From the IMG/VR virus record IMGVR_UViG_3300034122_000153, positions 1-25,536 of that record: a DNA stretch of 25,536 nt; one strand, written 5' to 3'. The notes below the pieces were generated by a model that saw nothing but the letters and a program-made list of their open reading frames with translations, did no database searches and was not told the DNA's origin. Below are positions 17,562 through 24,125 of this stretch, piece by piece. A program made the position numbers and the translations under genes. How positions within the stretch are numbered: position 1 is the first letter of the stretch; each line of letters starts with the position of its first letter. The stretch comes from a virus.

Positions 17562-17605
17562 TAGTACTCCTTTATAAAATTAAGATATACGTTTAACAAT
17601 TAAAA
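17562..17605 (-). other. AT-rich 44-bp gap between oxygenase and small lysis-region genes
   Basis: The largest intergenic gap in the window, strongly AT-rich when read on the minus strand. It contains a TTGTTA and a TATAAA separated by 17 nt, but the TATAAA touches the AAAGGAG ribosome site, so a sigma70 transcript would start too late to include that site. No GC hairpin followed by a U-run is present. I see no convincing promoter or terminator. Confidence 0.4.
17567..17573 (-). promoter_or_regulatory. Strong Shine-Dalgarno AAAGGAG for the 51-residue gene
   Basis: Reads AAAGGAG on the minus strand, ending 5 nt before the ATG at 17561. It fixes the start of a gene that is otherwise easy to miss because of its length, and marks a fresh ribosome entry point after the AT-rich gap. 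Confidence 0.7.
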
Positions 17606-18202
17606 TTAATTATTTTGAATGCCGACAAAAGTGCTAATAGATATCCTGTTGTTCATAAAATTGTCTGAGGTTGAAACTATTTCTGTAACTTCGTGTTGTA
17701 AGTAAGATGGGAAAAACACCGCTTGGTTATGTTTTAAGTCAACCTCGTAATCGTCAAACTTCAATACCCCGCCGCCATACAACTTTGGCGTTTTGTAGAA
17801 CGCTACTATCAATGTATACAGACACGTGTCATGGTGCGGTTTGTAGTAATCGCCATTCTGGTAGAATTGCACCAAAGTATTGTCAGAATTAGTTATTGGT
17901 AAATACCCAAACACTCTGTCAAAACTTACAATTTCTTCAACTATTTCTCTAGAAAATATTTTTCTATTAAAAGAAAAAATTGGCGAAACCATCAGGTTTT
18001 TGTACACATCAGGTAAAAAAATACCAGAGTTTTTCTTTTTAATAGTCCCATCCGGAAACTTAGCAGATTCGGTTTCTGATCCCGGTCTTAAGTGCTTAGA
18101 CAGAACATGCAACTCAGACCAAATTTGTGCTACTTCGCTATCTGCAAAGTAATCGTCTATTAAAACGTAGGTAATAGGGGCATCAAAATATCTTAAATTC
18201 AC
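17606..18202 (-). CDS. Prolyl-4-hydroxylase-like 2OG-Fe(II) dioxygenase
   Basis: Encodes 198 residues, starting at GTG with an AAAGGG ribosome site 7 nt upstream. The core double-stranded beta-helix motifs are present. The iron ligands H123-x-D125 lie in YKPHHDT, the distal H170 in YLQHEV, and R186, which would bind the 2-oxoglutarate carboxylate, in NRISIST. YGGGVLKF, with VFFPS before the distal His, is typical of P4H-type oxygenases (2OG-FeII_Oxy_3). The reaction would be hydroxylation of a peptide or small molecule with 2-oxoglutarate and O2; the substrate is unknown. The sequence is much richer in A/T than neighbours: two 60-base samples inside counted about 25% and 32% GC, against about 55% for one in the 8331-9344 gene, suggesting recent acquisition. 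Four bases separate it from the second oxygenase. A link to the Gly-X-Y virion protein is hypothetical. Confidence 0.85.
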   Translation of the reverse strand: MNLRYFDAPITYVLIDDYFADSEVAQIWSELHVLSKHLRPGSETESAKFPDGTIKKKNSGIFLPDVYKNLMVSPIFSFNRKIFSREIVEEIVSFDRVFGYLPITNSDNTLVQFYQNGDYYKPHHDTCLYTLIVAFYKTPKLYGGGVLKFDDYEVDLKHNQAVFFPSYLQHEVTEIVSTSDNFMNNRISISTFVGIQNN

Positions 18203-18206
18203 ATTG

Positions 18207-18809
18207 CTACCCTTTCAAATGCAGTGCGGTTAGGCTTTCTTCCTCACCAATATACCCAACCGGAAACGTGTTGAACGCCAAAGACACACGATCATCGCCC
18301 TGCACGGTTTCTACCATGTGTGTCAGGCTTGACGGAAATAGCATCAAATCGCCAGCGCCAACCTCAAACCACCACGAATCACTGTTGTAGAGGTTGTAGT
18401 TGTCGGTTGGTAGTGTGATTGGTTGATACGAATTTTTATAAAAATGAATTTTGTCTTTTGTTCTATCTGCTTTGAGGTACAGAACCCCCGACACAAACGA
18501 GTTAGGATGGGCGTGTTTATGGTGAAATTCACCGGCTTTAGTGTAGTTCAACCATGATTGCGTCAAGCGTAGCGATACGCTGTGTTTTGGTACGTAAATA
18601 GACTTAAAATATTCAGCTACGCAAGCTTCAGTAAATTCGCGTAGTTTAGCCATCGTCCAGTGCTGCAACACATACCGATCATTACTCGTCGTGTTACCCA
18701 TGTTTTTATAAGTTGGCTGGGAATCAACAAACGCGATTTCGTCAGAACTAAACTCGCGCCCAAGTTCAAATTTAGCAACCGCCGTAGGGAATATAGGATA
18801 CAAATTCAC
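18207..18809 (-). CDS. Second 2OG-Fe(II) oxygenase (TIGR02466 / 2OG-FeII_Oxy_5-like)
   Basis: Encodes 200 residues if started at the GTG (18809) whose GTGA overlaps the stop of the fibre gene. A TTG further upstream (18830) would add seven residues, but MNLYPIFPTAVAKFEL is the usual beginning of this family. Characteristic features are SWLNYTKAGEFHHKHAHPN with a His cluster at 96-101, FVSGVLYLKA, GDLMLFPSSLTHMV with distal H164, and DDRVSLAFNTFPVG with R174. These correspond to the Fe(II) and 2-oxoglutarate sites of the family often annotated 'putative 2OG-Fe(II) oxygenase' in phages and marine bacteria. It shares only the fold-level motifs with its neighbour, so this is not a recent tandem duplication. 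Substrate unknown; candidates are virion proteins, host proteins or metabolites. Base composition is mixed, with AT-rich segments. Confidence 0.85.
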   Translation of the reverse strand: MNLYPIFPTAVAKFELGREFSSDEIAFVDSQPTYKNMGNTTSNDRYVLQHWTMAKLREFTEACVAEYFKSIYVPKHSVSLRLTQSWLNYTKAGEFHHKHAHPNSFVSGVLYLKADRTKDKIHFYKNSYQPITLPTDNYNLYNSDSWWFEVGAGDLMLFPSSLTHMVETVQGDDRVSLAFNTFPVGYIGEEESLTALHLKG

Positions 18810-19303
18810 GGCTGAGTTACTAAAATCCAAGACAGACTTGATTCATCCCACCTGTAGTTACCACCGTCATCAGGGCGCGGTACAGGTGCAACCCATGTAA
18901 GCGGTTCTCCCTGCATTACCCAAGACGGATACGGCGCTGGAACACGTAACCAAGCCACAAGATCTTCGTTCCATTTATAAACATCATCAGTCGGTCTAGG
19001 TACCGGCGGAACCCAATCAAATTTAATCGGGTCAATTATAAATGATGGATTTTTTCGAGGTTTAGGCGCGATAAAAGCATCATAAGACGGGTAGTATGTG
19101 TGCCCAATCACTGCATATCTAGCACGAAAATTACCGTTATAAGAAGTCTGAACCCAGCGGGGCTCCATACCAAGTAAAGCCTGACAAAAGGCGATACCCT
19201 TTTCCTCTGACTCATTACCGTTTTCGTCAAGTATTTCGCTGTTCTTAACAACAATTACTTGAACTACAACGTTATTTTCATCAAGTTGTGCGAAATGTGC
19301 CAT
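18806..19303 (-). CDS. Tail-fibre-associated phage protein with duplicated Trp/Pro module
   Basis: Encodes 165 residues and starts MAHFAQLDENNVVVQVIVV, followed by ILDENGNESEEKGIAFC and WVQTSYNGNFRARYA (residues 50-64). This beginning is a widely conserved structural protein of cyanophages and other aquatic phages. The C-terminal half contains two copies of a Trp/Pro module: FDWVPPVPRPTDD ... YKWNEDLVAWL (95-119) and LTWVAPVPRPDDG ... YRWDESSLSWI (135-160). The pattern W-V-x-P-V-P-R-P ... W-[ND]-E-x-x-x-x-W may bind a fibre or act as an attachment module. It sits between the glycine-rich adhesin and the oxygenases. The start ATG at 19303 lies three bases after the upstream TGA. Confidence 0.8.
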   Translation of the reverse strand: MAHFAQLDENNVVVQVIVVKNSEILDENGNESEEKGIAFCQALLGMEPRWVQTSYNGNFRARYAVIGHTYYPSYDAFIAPKPRKNPSFIIDPIKFDWVPPVPRPTDDVYKWNEDLVAWLRVPAPYPSWVMQGEPLTWVAPVPRPDDGGNYRWDESSLSWILVTQP

Positions 19304-19306
19304 GTA

Positions 19307-20215
19307 TCACCAAGTAATTGAGCCAGAACCAGTAAACCGATAGATTTTGTACCCACCGGAAACAGTTAAACTGGGTGAACCTGTGGTAGCAGATGCGTTA
19401 TCAAAACTATCAGAATATCTAATGATCACTACACCAGAACCGCCACTTCCACCCGCTTTTGGACCATTAGTACCACCCTGCCCTCCATTACCTGAGTTCG
19501 CAGCGCCCGAACCACCGCTACCGTAAAACGAGCCACCTGCATAACCGCCCTGACCATAAACCACCGAAGTACCAGTAATAGATGAAGCCTTACCGGGTCC
19601 GGCTTCTCCCGGCGGATTAGAAGGACCAGCAGTACCATTAGCACCGCCACCGCCGCCAGAACCATACGCTTGTCCGGGCGATCCAAAAGAGTTGTTACCT
19701 GCGAAACCTTGAGCAGGATTAGTAGACGGAGTATTTCCTGCTCCACCAGAACCAAGATAAACAGGGAAACCTGTAGCACTAGGGCTTTCGCCACAAGCAC
19801 CGCCGCCGCCGCCAGAACCGCCGCTACCACCATTAGTAGCGTAACCTGATACATCACAGTCATAAGGCTCAATGGCTCCGCCACTTCCACCTCCGCCACC
19901 CCCTGCGGAAGTAATGGTAGAAAACACTGAACTAGTACCACTACTACCGCCGTTACCGTACGCGCCCCCGTCTGTTCCACCTGCTCCACCGCCACCAACC
20001 GTGACGGTATAAGTTGTTCCTTTAGTTATAGAAAATCCAGTCGCAGTGCGAAAGCCGCCACCGCCACCACCACCGCCGTACCATGTCCATCCGCAAAATA
20101 TATAATATTGGCCGCCAGCACCACCACCGGCAGCGCCAGCAACAACGAGATATTCAACGCTAGTTGGTGGATTGCCGTAACTACCGCCAATAAATAATTG
20201 CTGTAACCCGCTCAT
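19307..20215 (-). CDS. Glycine-rich tail-tip adhesin-like protein
   Basis: Encodes 302 residues. ATG overlaps the TGA of the upstream fibre gene (ATGA). After a short N-terminal segment, VEYLVVAGAAGG starts a domain extremely rich in Gly, Ser and Ala, with runs of up to eight glycines. It contains the typical strands GFRTATGFSITKGTTYTVTVGGG and ends GGSGVVIIRYSDSF; residues 275-302 (SLTVSGGYKIYRFTGSGSITW) form a final beta module. These are features of the glycine-rich domain found in phage tail fibres and exosporium-like proteins. By analogy with the polyglycine-II sandwich of phage S16 gp38, the Gly runs between strands could build a receptor-binding tip (inference). It likely determines or helps host recognition, with the neighbouring fibre genes. 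Confidence 0.8.
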   Translation of the reverse strand: MSGLQQLFIGGSYGNPPTSVEYLVVAGAAGGGAGGQYYIFCGWTWYGGGGGGGGFRTATGFSITKGTTYTVTVGGGGAGGTDGGAYGNGGSSGTSSVFSTITSAGGGGGGSGGAIEPYDCDVSGYATNGGSGGSGGGGGACGESPSATGFPVYLGSGGAGNTPSTNPAQGFAGNNSFGSPGQAYGSGGGGGANGTAGPSNPPGEAGPGKASSITGTSVVYGQGGYAGGSFYGSGGSGAANSGNGGQGGTNGPKAGGSGGSGVVIIRYSDSFDNASATTGSPSLTVSGGYKIYRFTGSGSITW

Positions 20216-21729
20216 GTGAGATTACCTGACAAGATGCAGTAAGACGGATTAATGAAAAGGACATTGGCGATACCACGAGTAGAAAGTGTCAAACTAGCTC
20301 GGTCGGTATTGGTTCCAGCAAGGTACGCCGTTGTAATCGGGCAGTTAATGCTGATGTTGCCAGTCGTATCGTTGTAGATAGAGATAGCATTACCTGCCGT
20401 GAACGTGTTATTGGGTACCGTGATACTGCCGCCCGAACCGACCGTGACGAACTCGCCAACGTCAGAGACAGTCAAAGTGTAGGCCGAGGTCTTTGCAGCA
20501 CCGGCTGATGGGATGTCACGGACGTTACCCGCAACGTCAGAAATAGTTCCTGATACAGCAAGTGTGGTGCTAGGAGAAGTCGTTTTAATCCCGACGTTGC
20601 CGGTAGACGTAGCAATACGCATACGCTCCGTTCCATCGGTGGCAAGCACAAGGTTATAGCCGTTGTTAGTGGTAAACGACGCAATAGAGTCATCACCCAT
20701 TGCAACACCCAGCGCATTGGTGCCGCTGTTCTGCCACATCTCAATAAAATTACCAGCGTCGTTTCCCCATGTGGCGGGAGCGTCAAAGTTGTTAGTTACT
20801 CTATACGATATACTTGCCGTACCAATTCCCACATTCCCCGCAAAATAATTCGCTGCCGTCCCGTTTGCATAGAAGTTCCAGCGGTTAGAGCCAGAGGCGA
20901 TGTTGCTGTAGAAGCCGTAGTTGTTGGTGGCAGATGTCATTGCATCTGCAAAAAACCCATAATTATTAGTAAGCGTGGCGCCAGAGCCTAATGTGACGTT
21001 GGCTGCTCCATACTGATAAACATTTGTTGTTGCTGTAGATGCGGCAATTGACGGAAGCGAACGAAAAACGTAAGCACTACTCGTAATGGCGCTAGGCACT
21101 TCCATTGCTACGGCTATGCCGTTTGTGTTGGTGTTGCCGCCTAAAACCGGGAAACTTCCCAGCAATTGAGTTTTTACGTTGCCGCCCGCCGTCCCGCCGA
21201 TCCCGACGTTGCCCGACGTATCGCTAATAACAATCGCCGCCGTGCCGTCCTTTGCCTTGACGTTCGTAACTTCTACGTTGGTAGCGTCAAGAGTCGTAAC
21301 CGTTAAACTGCTCGGAATCCCGGTCAGATAACTCGTTGCCTCAACAATATCCGTACCATTCGACACCAAGATGACCTTGGCACCGGCTGCAACAGAGACG
21401 CCGGTCTGACCAGCAACTTTGACGGTCACTGCGCCTGAAGCGTTGTTATAGATGAAGTAGAGTTTCTTGTTAGACGGCACGATCAGGTTTGTGCTGGCCC
21501 CACCGGTTCCCGTCAGTTCGATGAACATGTTACGGGCGACACCGGTCGCGCCGTTCGGGATCGTGATGGTCGTGTCAGTGCCGGTCGATACGGCCTGAGT
21601 GACGTAACCTGAGATGGCTTGCTCAATGAGCGTGCCGAGGTTCGTATTAGTGGTGTTACCCCACGTACCGGCTTGGTCGCCCGTGCCGATCAGTTCAAGG
21701 GCCAAATTAGTTGAATATGTACTAGCCAT
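20212..21729 (-). CDS. Tail fibre / spike structural protein
   Basis: Encodes 505 residues with ATG preceded by GAGG 9 nt upstream, which overlaps the TGA of the preceding gene. The N-terminus (MASTYSTNLALELIGTGDQA, then GTWGNTTNTNLGTLIEQAI) is a strongly conserved tail-fibre start in aquatic phages, followed by a beta sandwich (TDTTITIPNGATGVARNMFIEL, KLYFIYNNASGAVTVKV). The centre contains fibre-type repeats, with SGNVGIGGTAGG near the middle and GNVGIGTAS and GNVGIKTTSPSTTLAVSGTI later. The C-terminal 110 residues are a GSGGSITVPNN and ISIYNDTTGNISINC beta domain. The usual S74 intramolecular chaperone often following GNVGIG repeats is absent here. It probably forms the trimeric shaft to which the glycine-rich protein encoded next is attached. 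Confidence 0.82.
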   Translation of the reverse strand: MASTYSTNLALELIGTGDQAGTWGNTTNTNLGTLIEQAISGYVTQAVSTGTDTTITIPNGATGVARNMFIELTGTGGASTNLIVPSNKKLYFIYNNASGAVTVKVAGQTGVSVAAGAKVILVSNGTDIVEATSYLTGIPSSLTVTTLDATNVEVTNVKAKDGTAAIVISDTSGNVGIGGTAGGNVKTQLLGSFPVLGGNTNTNGIAVAMEVPSAITSSAYVFRSLPSIAASTATTNVYQYGAANVTLGSGATLTNNYGFFADAMTSATNNYGFYSNIASGSNRWNFYANGTAANYFAGNVGIGTASISYRVTNNFDAPATWGNDAGNFIEMWQNSGTNALGVAMGDDSIASFTTNNGYNLVLATDGTERMRIATSTGNVGIKTTSPSTTLAVSGTISDVAGNVRDIPSAGAAKTSAYTLTVSDVGEFVTVGSGGSITVPNNTFTAGNAISIYNDTTGNISINCPITTAYLAGTNTDRASLTLSTRGIANVLFINPSYCILSGNLT

Positions 21730-21740
21730 CTTTAGTTACC

Positions 21741-22574
21741 TCACGCCGCGATTTGCGTCCAGTTCGCGTTCTGGTTTGTATTAATTAAGCCCCATACGTT
21801 AGCAGCGGGCGATTGAGAACCAATACTACCTATCGCAGAAACCCCTGTAACCGGGTATGCAACTTCAACACTTACCGTACCGACCGCGCCTGTTCCGGAC
21901 ACTCCGGTGACGAGGTATATAGAGTTCTGAACCGCATCGCCAAGTTCAGCAGTACCTGCAACAGCTGTAACAGCCAGAATCTGATCTGTTACGAACGATA
22001 GCGTCCCGGTCTCTCCAGTTGCCTCAAGTCCGGTTACAGCCAGAACTTGATCAGTGAAGACCGCTACATCGCCTAGTTCACCGGTCGCTGCGAGTCCAGT
22101 AATAACCTGAGTGTGCCCAGAGATAACAGTAAAGTTACCAATCTGGAATGTGCCCTCAACTCCCGTAACCGACAAAATCTGATCAGTGACAAGCGATACC
22201 GTACCAATCTGTCCAGACGCCGAAACGCCTGTAACCGGTACGATAAGTTCAAGGAAGACCGTTACATCGCCAGTCTCACCTGTTCCTACAACACCATCTT
22301 CAATAACAATGGCATCAGCAACGACAACTTCATCACTCAGAATTGCCTGAGCTTCTAGCCCTGTGACAAGAATGACCTGATCGGTATTAACAAATACCGT
22401 ACCGAGTTCACCCGTCGCCCCAAGGCCGGTGACTGCAATAACCTGATCTGTGACAAGCGCAACAGTGCCTACCTCACCGGTACCGGTGAAGCTTACAGAA
22501 GCTGTGCCCCAACCACCTTCGCCCCATCCTGTAATGGAGTTCCAGCCGTCAAGGGCTACCACTACGTCTGTCAC
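21741..22574 (-). CDS. Beta-repeat structural protein (GTVxxVTDQxxxVTGLxATGELG repeats)
   Basis: Encodes 277 residues with a GTG start. After GWNSITGWGEGGWGT, which has the Trp/Gly pattern of phage surface proteins, come about ten repeats of ~20-24 residues. Their approximate pattern is G-T-V-x-x-V-T-D-Q-[VI]-x-x-V-T-G-[LV]-x-[AG]-T-G-E-L-G, each probably a beta hairpin, giving a rod-like solenoid or fibre. The end, NVWGLINTNQNANWTQIAA, recurs in tail proteins of aquatic phages. Two or three repeats are degenerate (EVVVADAIVIEDG; AVQNSIYLVTG). A role in the tail or as surface fibre is inferred from context and composition. The start codon lies inside a 21-bp palindrome. Confidence 0.78.
   Translation of the reverse strand: MTDVVVALDGWNSITGWGEGGWGTASVSFTGTGEVGTVALVTDQVIAVTGLGATGELGTVFVNTDQVILVTGLEAQAILSDEVVVADAIVIEDGVVGTGETGDVTVFLELIVPVTGVSASGQIGTVSLVTDQILSVTGVEGTFQIGNFTVISGHTQVITGLAATGELGDVAVFTDQVLAVTGLEATGETGTLSFVTDQILAVTAVAGTAELGDAVQNSIYLVTGVSGTGAVGTVSVEVAYPVTGVSAIGSIGSQSPAANVWGLINTNQNANWTQIAA
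21800..22490 (-). repeat. Protein-coding tandem repeats in the beta-repeat gene
   Basis: About ten imperfect repeats of 60-72 bp that encode the G-T-V ... T-D-Q ... V-T-G-L ... A-T-G-E-L-G unit. At base level they share ATCTGATC/ACTTGATC and CCGGT(C/T)AC stretches, visible near 21975, 22045, 22170 and 22440. Boundaries are approximate. Confidence 0.7.
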
Positions 22575-22582
22575 AGACGTAG
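22562..22582. promoter_or_regulatory. Perfect 21-bp palindrome over the GTG start
   Basis: Ten-base arms CTACGTCTGT and ACAGACGTAG surround one central base (22572). In the minus-strand mRNA this gives a 9-bp stem with a UGA loop, and the GTG start at 22574-22572 lies at its top. It could hide the start or bind a dimeric protein. It also encodes codons 1-4 and so is partly constrained by the protein. Confidence 0.45.
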
Positions 22583-22587
22583 CCTAC

Positions 22588-23043
22588 TTAGGCGATGCGA
22601 AGGATCGCAGTCGAAGCAGCAGCAGCCGGGAACTGGATGGTGAAGTTACCAGCCGTGGAGGTCTTGTCACCGCCAAAAGCCAGAACCGCAACAGCCTTGT
22701 TACCTTGCGTAGCGTTGTAGATCAACGCACCGTTCGCCGTGATCGTCGCGCTCGGGAAGGTCAAGTCATCGAAGTCGATGAAAGACGTTGTGCCCGATGA
22801 AGTCGGAGCCTGCGAGATCGTCAGCGTCAAGCCGCCAGCCGGGTAGTTCGTACCAGACGAGGACACTTCATCCGTCGTGCTATACGCCGTGGTAGCAGCA
22901 CCCAACGTGGCCGAAGAAGTGAACAGCGCAAGCTTGAACACATCCGCAGCCGCCGAAGCGCGAACGACACCTGAACCAAAATTGTGTACGCCCTCAAGGA
23001 TTTGAACCTTGAAGCTCGTCGCCATTGCCTGAGTAATAGCCAT
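22588..23043 (-). CDS. Conserved phage structural protein (MAITQAM family)
   Basis: Encodes 151 residues, with ATG overlapping the upstream stop by one base (TAATG). Recognisable features are the start MAITQAMATSFKVQILEGVHNF, the strand VFKLALFTSSATLGAATTAYSTTDEV, then GTNYPAGGLTLTI, SGTTSFIDFDDLTF, GALIYNAT and AVLAFGGDKTSTAGNFTIQFP. This pattern is a common structural protein of marine and freshwater phages and is usually annotated hypothetical or tail-associated. It has a beta-sandwich appearance and could be a decoration or tail-completion protein. It lies at the switch from head-tail connector genes to fibre genes. I am confident of family membership and unsure of role. Confidence 0.8.
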   Translation of the reverse strand: MAITQAMATSFKVQILEGVHNFGSGVVRASAAADVFKLALFTSSATLGAATTAYSTTDEVSSSGTNYPAGGLTLTISQAPTSSGTTSFIDFDDLTFPSATITANGALIYNATQGNKAVAVLAFGGDKTSTAGNFTIQFPAAAASTAILRIA

Positions 23044-23288
23044 TATAGGTCTCCAATTAAATGTGCAATTTCCGAATAACCCTGTTTATCTAGCTTCTTG
23101 CATATTTCCTTACGCTCAGCCTCTTGTGCTTCACTAAGGTACTTAACAAGCCAATAGTGCAGGGCTTCTTTCGTATCAACGCTGAGAATACGGTTGGCCG
23201 CACGCTCTGCGATCTCATCTACAGTATGCCCGCGATGATCCGTGGTCTGTACAAAGACATCACCAATTTCTGTACTTCCGTTAAACAT
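23043..23288 (-). CDS. Small conserved phage protein, unknown function
   Basis: The ATG at 23288 shares its first base with the last base of the upstream TGA (TGATG); the frame could be opened one codon earlier at a TTG, which I consider unlikely. The 81 residues contain DVFVQTTDHRGHTVDEIAERAANRIL, a motif common in small phage proteins between adaptor and tail genes (T-x-x-[HN]-R-G-h-[ST]-x-E-E-h-A-E-R), and then helices rich in Glu and Lys. No enzyme motif is visible. It is coupled to both neighbours by one-base overlaps and is therefore likely made in a fixed ratio with the adaptor. Confidence 0.72.
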   Translation of the reverse strand: MFNGSTEIGDVFVQTTDHRGHTVDEIAERAANRILSVDTKEALHYWLVKYLSEAQEAERKEICKKLDKQGYSEIAHLIGDL

Positions 23289-23926
23289 CAAGTCACCGGA
23301 ATCCTAACTTGTCCAGAACGATACGCATCCTGACGATCCAGACCGTCGCCAAGACGTTTGAGGAGTGCTAATGACTCCTGATACTTATTCTCGTAGTACT
23401 GCATTAAATCGGGATCACCTTTGAGATACGTGTAGCCCTCACGGATACAGCCGTAAAGAAGTACCGTCTCAAAGTTATCGCTCAACCACGTATTACCTAC
23501 GTTCACGATAGACGCCGGGTAATAGTAGTAATGCAGTTCAGCCGTATATGCCTGATCGGGAGTCGGCCCAAGGATCATGGTGTTGTCGTCCCAGATCGCG
23601 TAGTACTTGGGCTTGCCATAACTATTCGGCGGCGGATACGCAGCGCGGATGTAGTTCACATCCTTGTTCAGCAAGTACTCGTACTCGCCCGTGATCGGGT
23701 CAATCACGGCCAGCGAAAACGTCGAGAGCCAGTCCGAGGGCAACTGGAAGTACGGGAAAGTATTCGTCATCGTTCCCGTGACGTTCTTACGGATGGCCGG
23801 GATTTGAACGGAGTTGTAAATCCGCTCTTCAGCTAACTGCACAAAAGTCGGGATATTAGCCACGAAGCTCTGCTCCGTAGACTCACAGTAATCCTGAATC
23901 AGTGTAGAAAGCTGCGTGTAATTCAC
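23288..23926 (-). CDS. Head-tail adaptor protein (SU10 adaptor / tail tubular A-like)
   Basis: Encodes 212 residues with a GTG start, the GTGA of which overlaps the upstream stop. The N-terminal pattern (YTQLSTLIQDYCEST ... IPTFVQLAEERIY, then RKNVTGTMTNTFPYFQLPSDWL) matches phage adaptor proteins that join portal and tail, in which an h-x-x-h-h-x-x-A-E-x-R-I helix is followed by a beta-hairpin and a P-x-D/R-W segment. Later features are KPKYYAIWDDNTMILGPTPDQAYTAELHYYYYP and LYGCIREGYTYLKGDPDLMQYYENKY. It should assemble as a dodecameric ring under the portal. The second adaptor-like gene at 24689-25414 lies close by. Confidence 0.82.
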   Translation of the reverse strand: MNYTQLSTLIQDYCESTEQSFVANIPTFVQLAEERIYNSVQIPAIRKNVTGTMTNTFPYFQLPSDWLSTFSLAVIDPITGEYEYLLNKDVNYIRAAYPPPNSYGKPKYYAIWDDNTMILGPTPDQAYTAELHYYYYPASIVNVGNTWLSDNFETVLLYGCIREGYTYLKGDPDLMQYYENKYQESLALLKRLGDGLDRQDAYRSGQVRIPVT

Positions 23927-24120
23927 GGCGACCAGCCCGACCTGTACTTGGCGTTGTTCTCAAGATTGATCTGCGACACGAACTTCTTACCCTTCGTCGC
24001 AGCACCAGCACCCTTCATATCCATGTGGGTGACGCCCTTGTTCACATCCTTCTCCGGGTAGCCATTACGCCCCGTCGAGTCGGTGTTCGGTCGGATTTTG
24101 CCGGGATTTAATTCTTTCAT
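23923..24120 (-). CDS. Small basic phage protein with KGAGAATKGKKF motif
   Basis: Encodes 65 residues, ATG at 24120 with GAGG 8 nt upstream. It is basic and apparently unstructured apart from the C-terminal motif MKGAGAATKGKKFV, a short motif repeatedly found in small phage proteins next to portal and adaptor genes (often as RGAGAAxKGxxF). The function is unknown to me; a structural tail peptide or one that binds DNA or the portal is conceivable. Its TGA overlaps the GTG of the adaptor gene. Confidence 0.7.
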   Translation of the reverse strand: MKELNPGKIRPNTDSTGRNGYPEKDVNKGVTHMDMKGAGAATKGKKFVSQINLENNAKYRSGWSP

Positions 24121-24125
24121 GGCAC

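Noticed and set aside
17562-17605. Sigma70-like promoter, TTGTTA and TATAAA with 17-nt spacing
   Set aside because: The expected transcript start would fall within the ribosome-binding site of the following gene, and AT-rich DNA yields such matches by chance.
17606-18809. Tandem duplication of an oxygenase
   Set aside because: The two proteins share only the fold-level H ... D/H, H and R motifs and belong to different 2OG subfamilies.
18810-18830. TTG start of the second oxygenase at 18830
   Set aside because: The GTG at 18809 gives the family N-terminus and a standard 4-bp overlap.
19429-19998. A 189-codon minus-strand frame inside the glycine-rich adhesin
   Set aside because: Val/Leu-rich frame-shifted reading of Gly codons; the main frame has clear family motifs.
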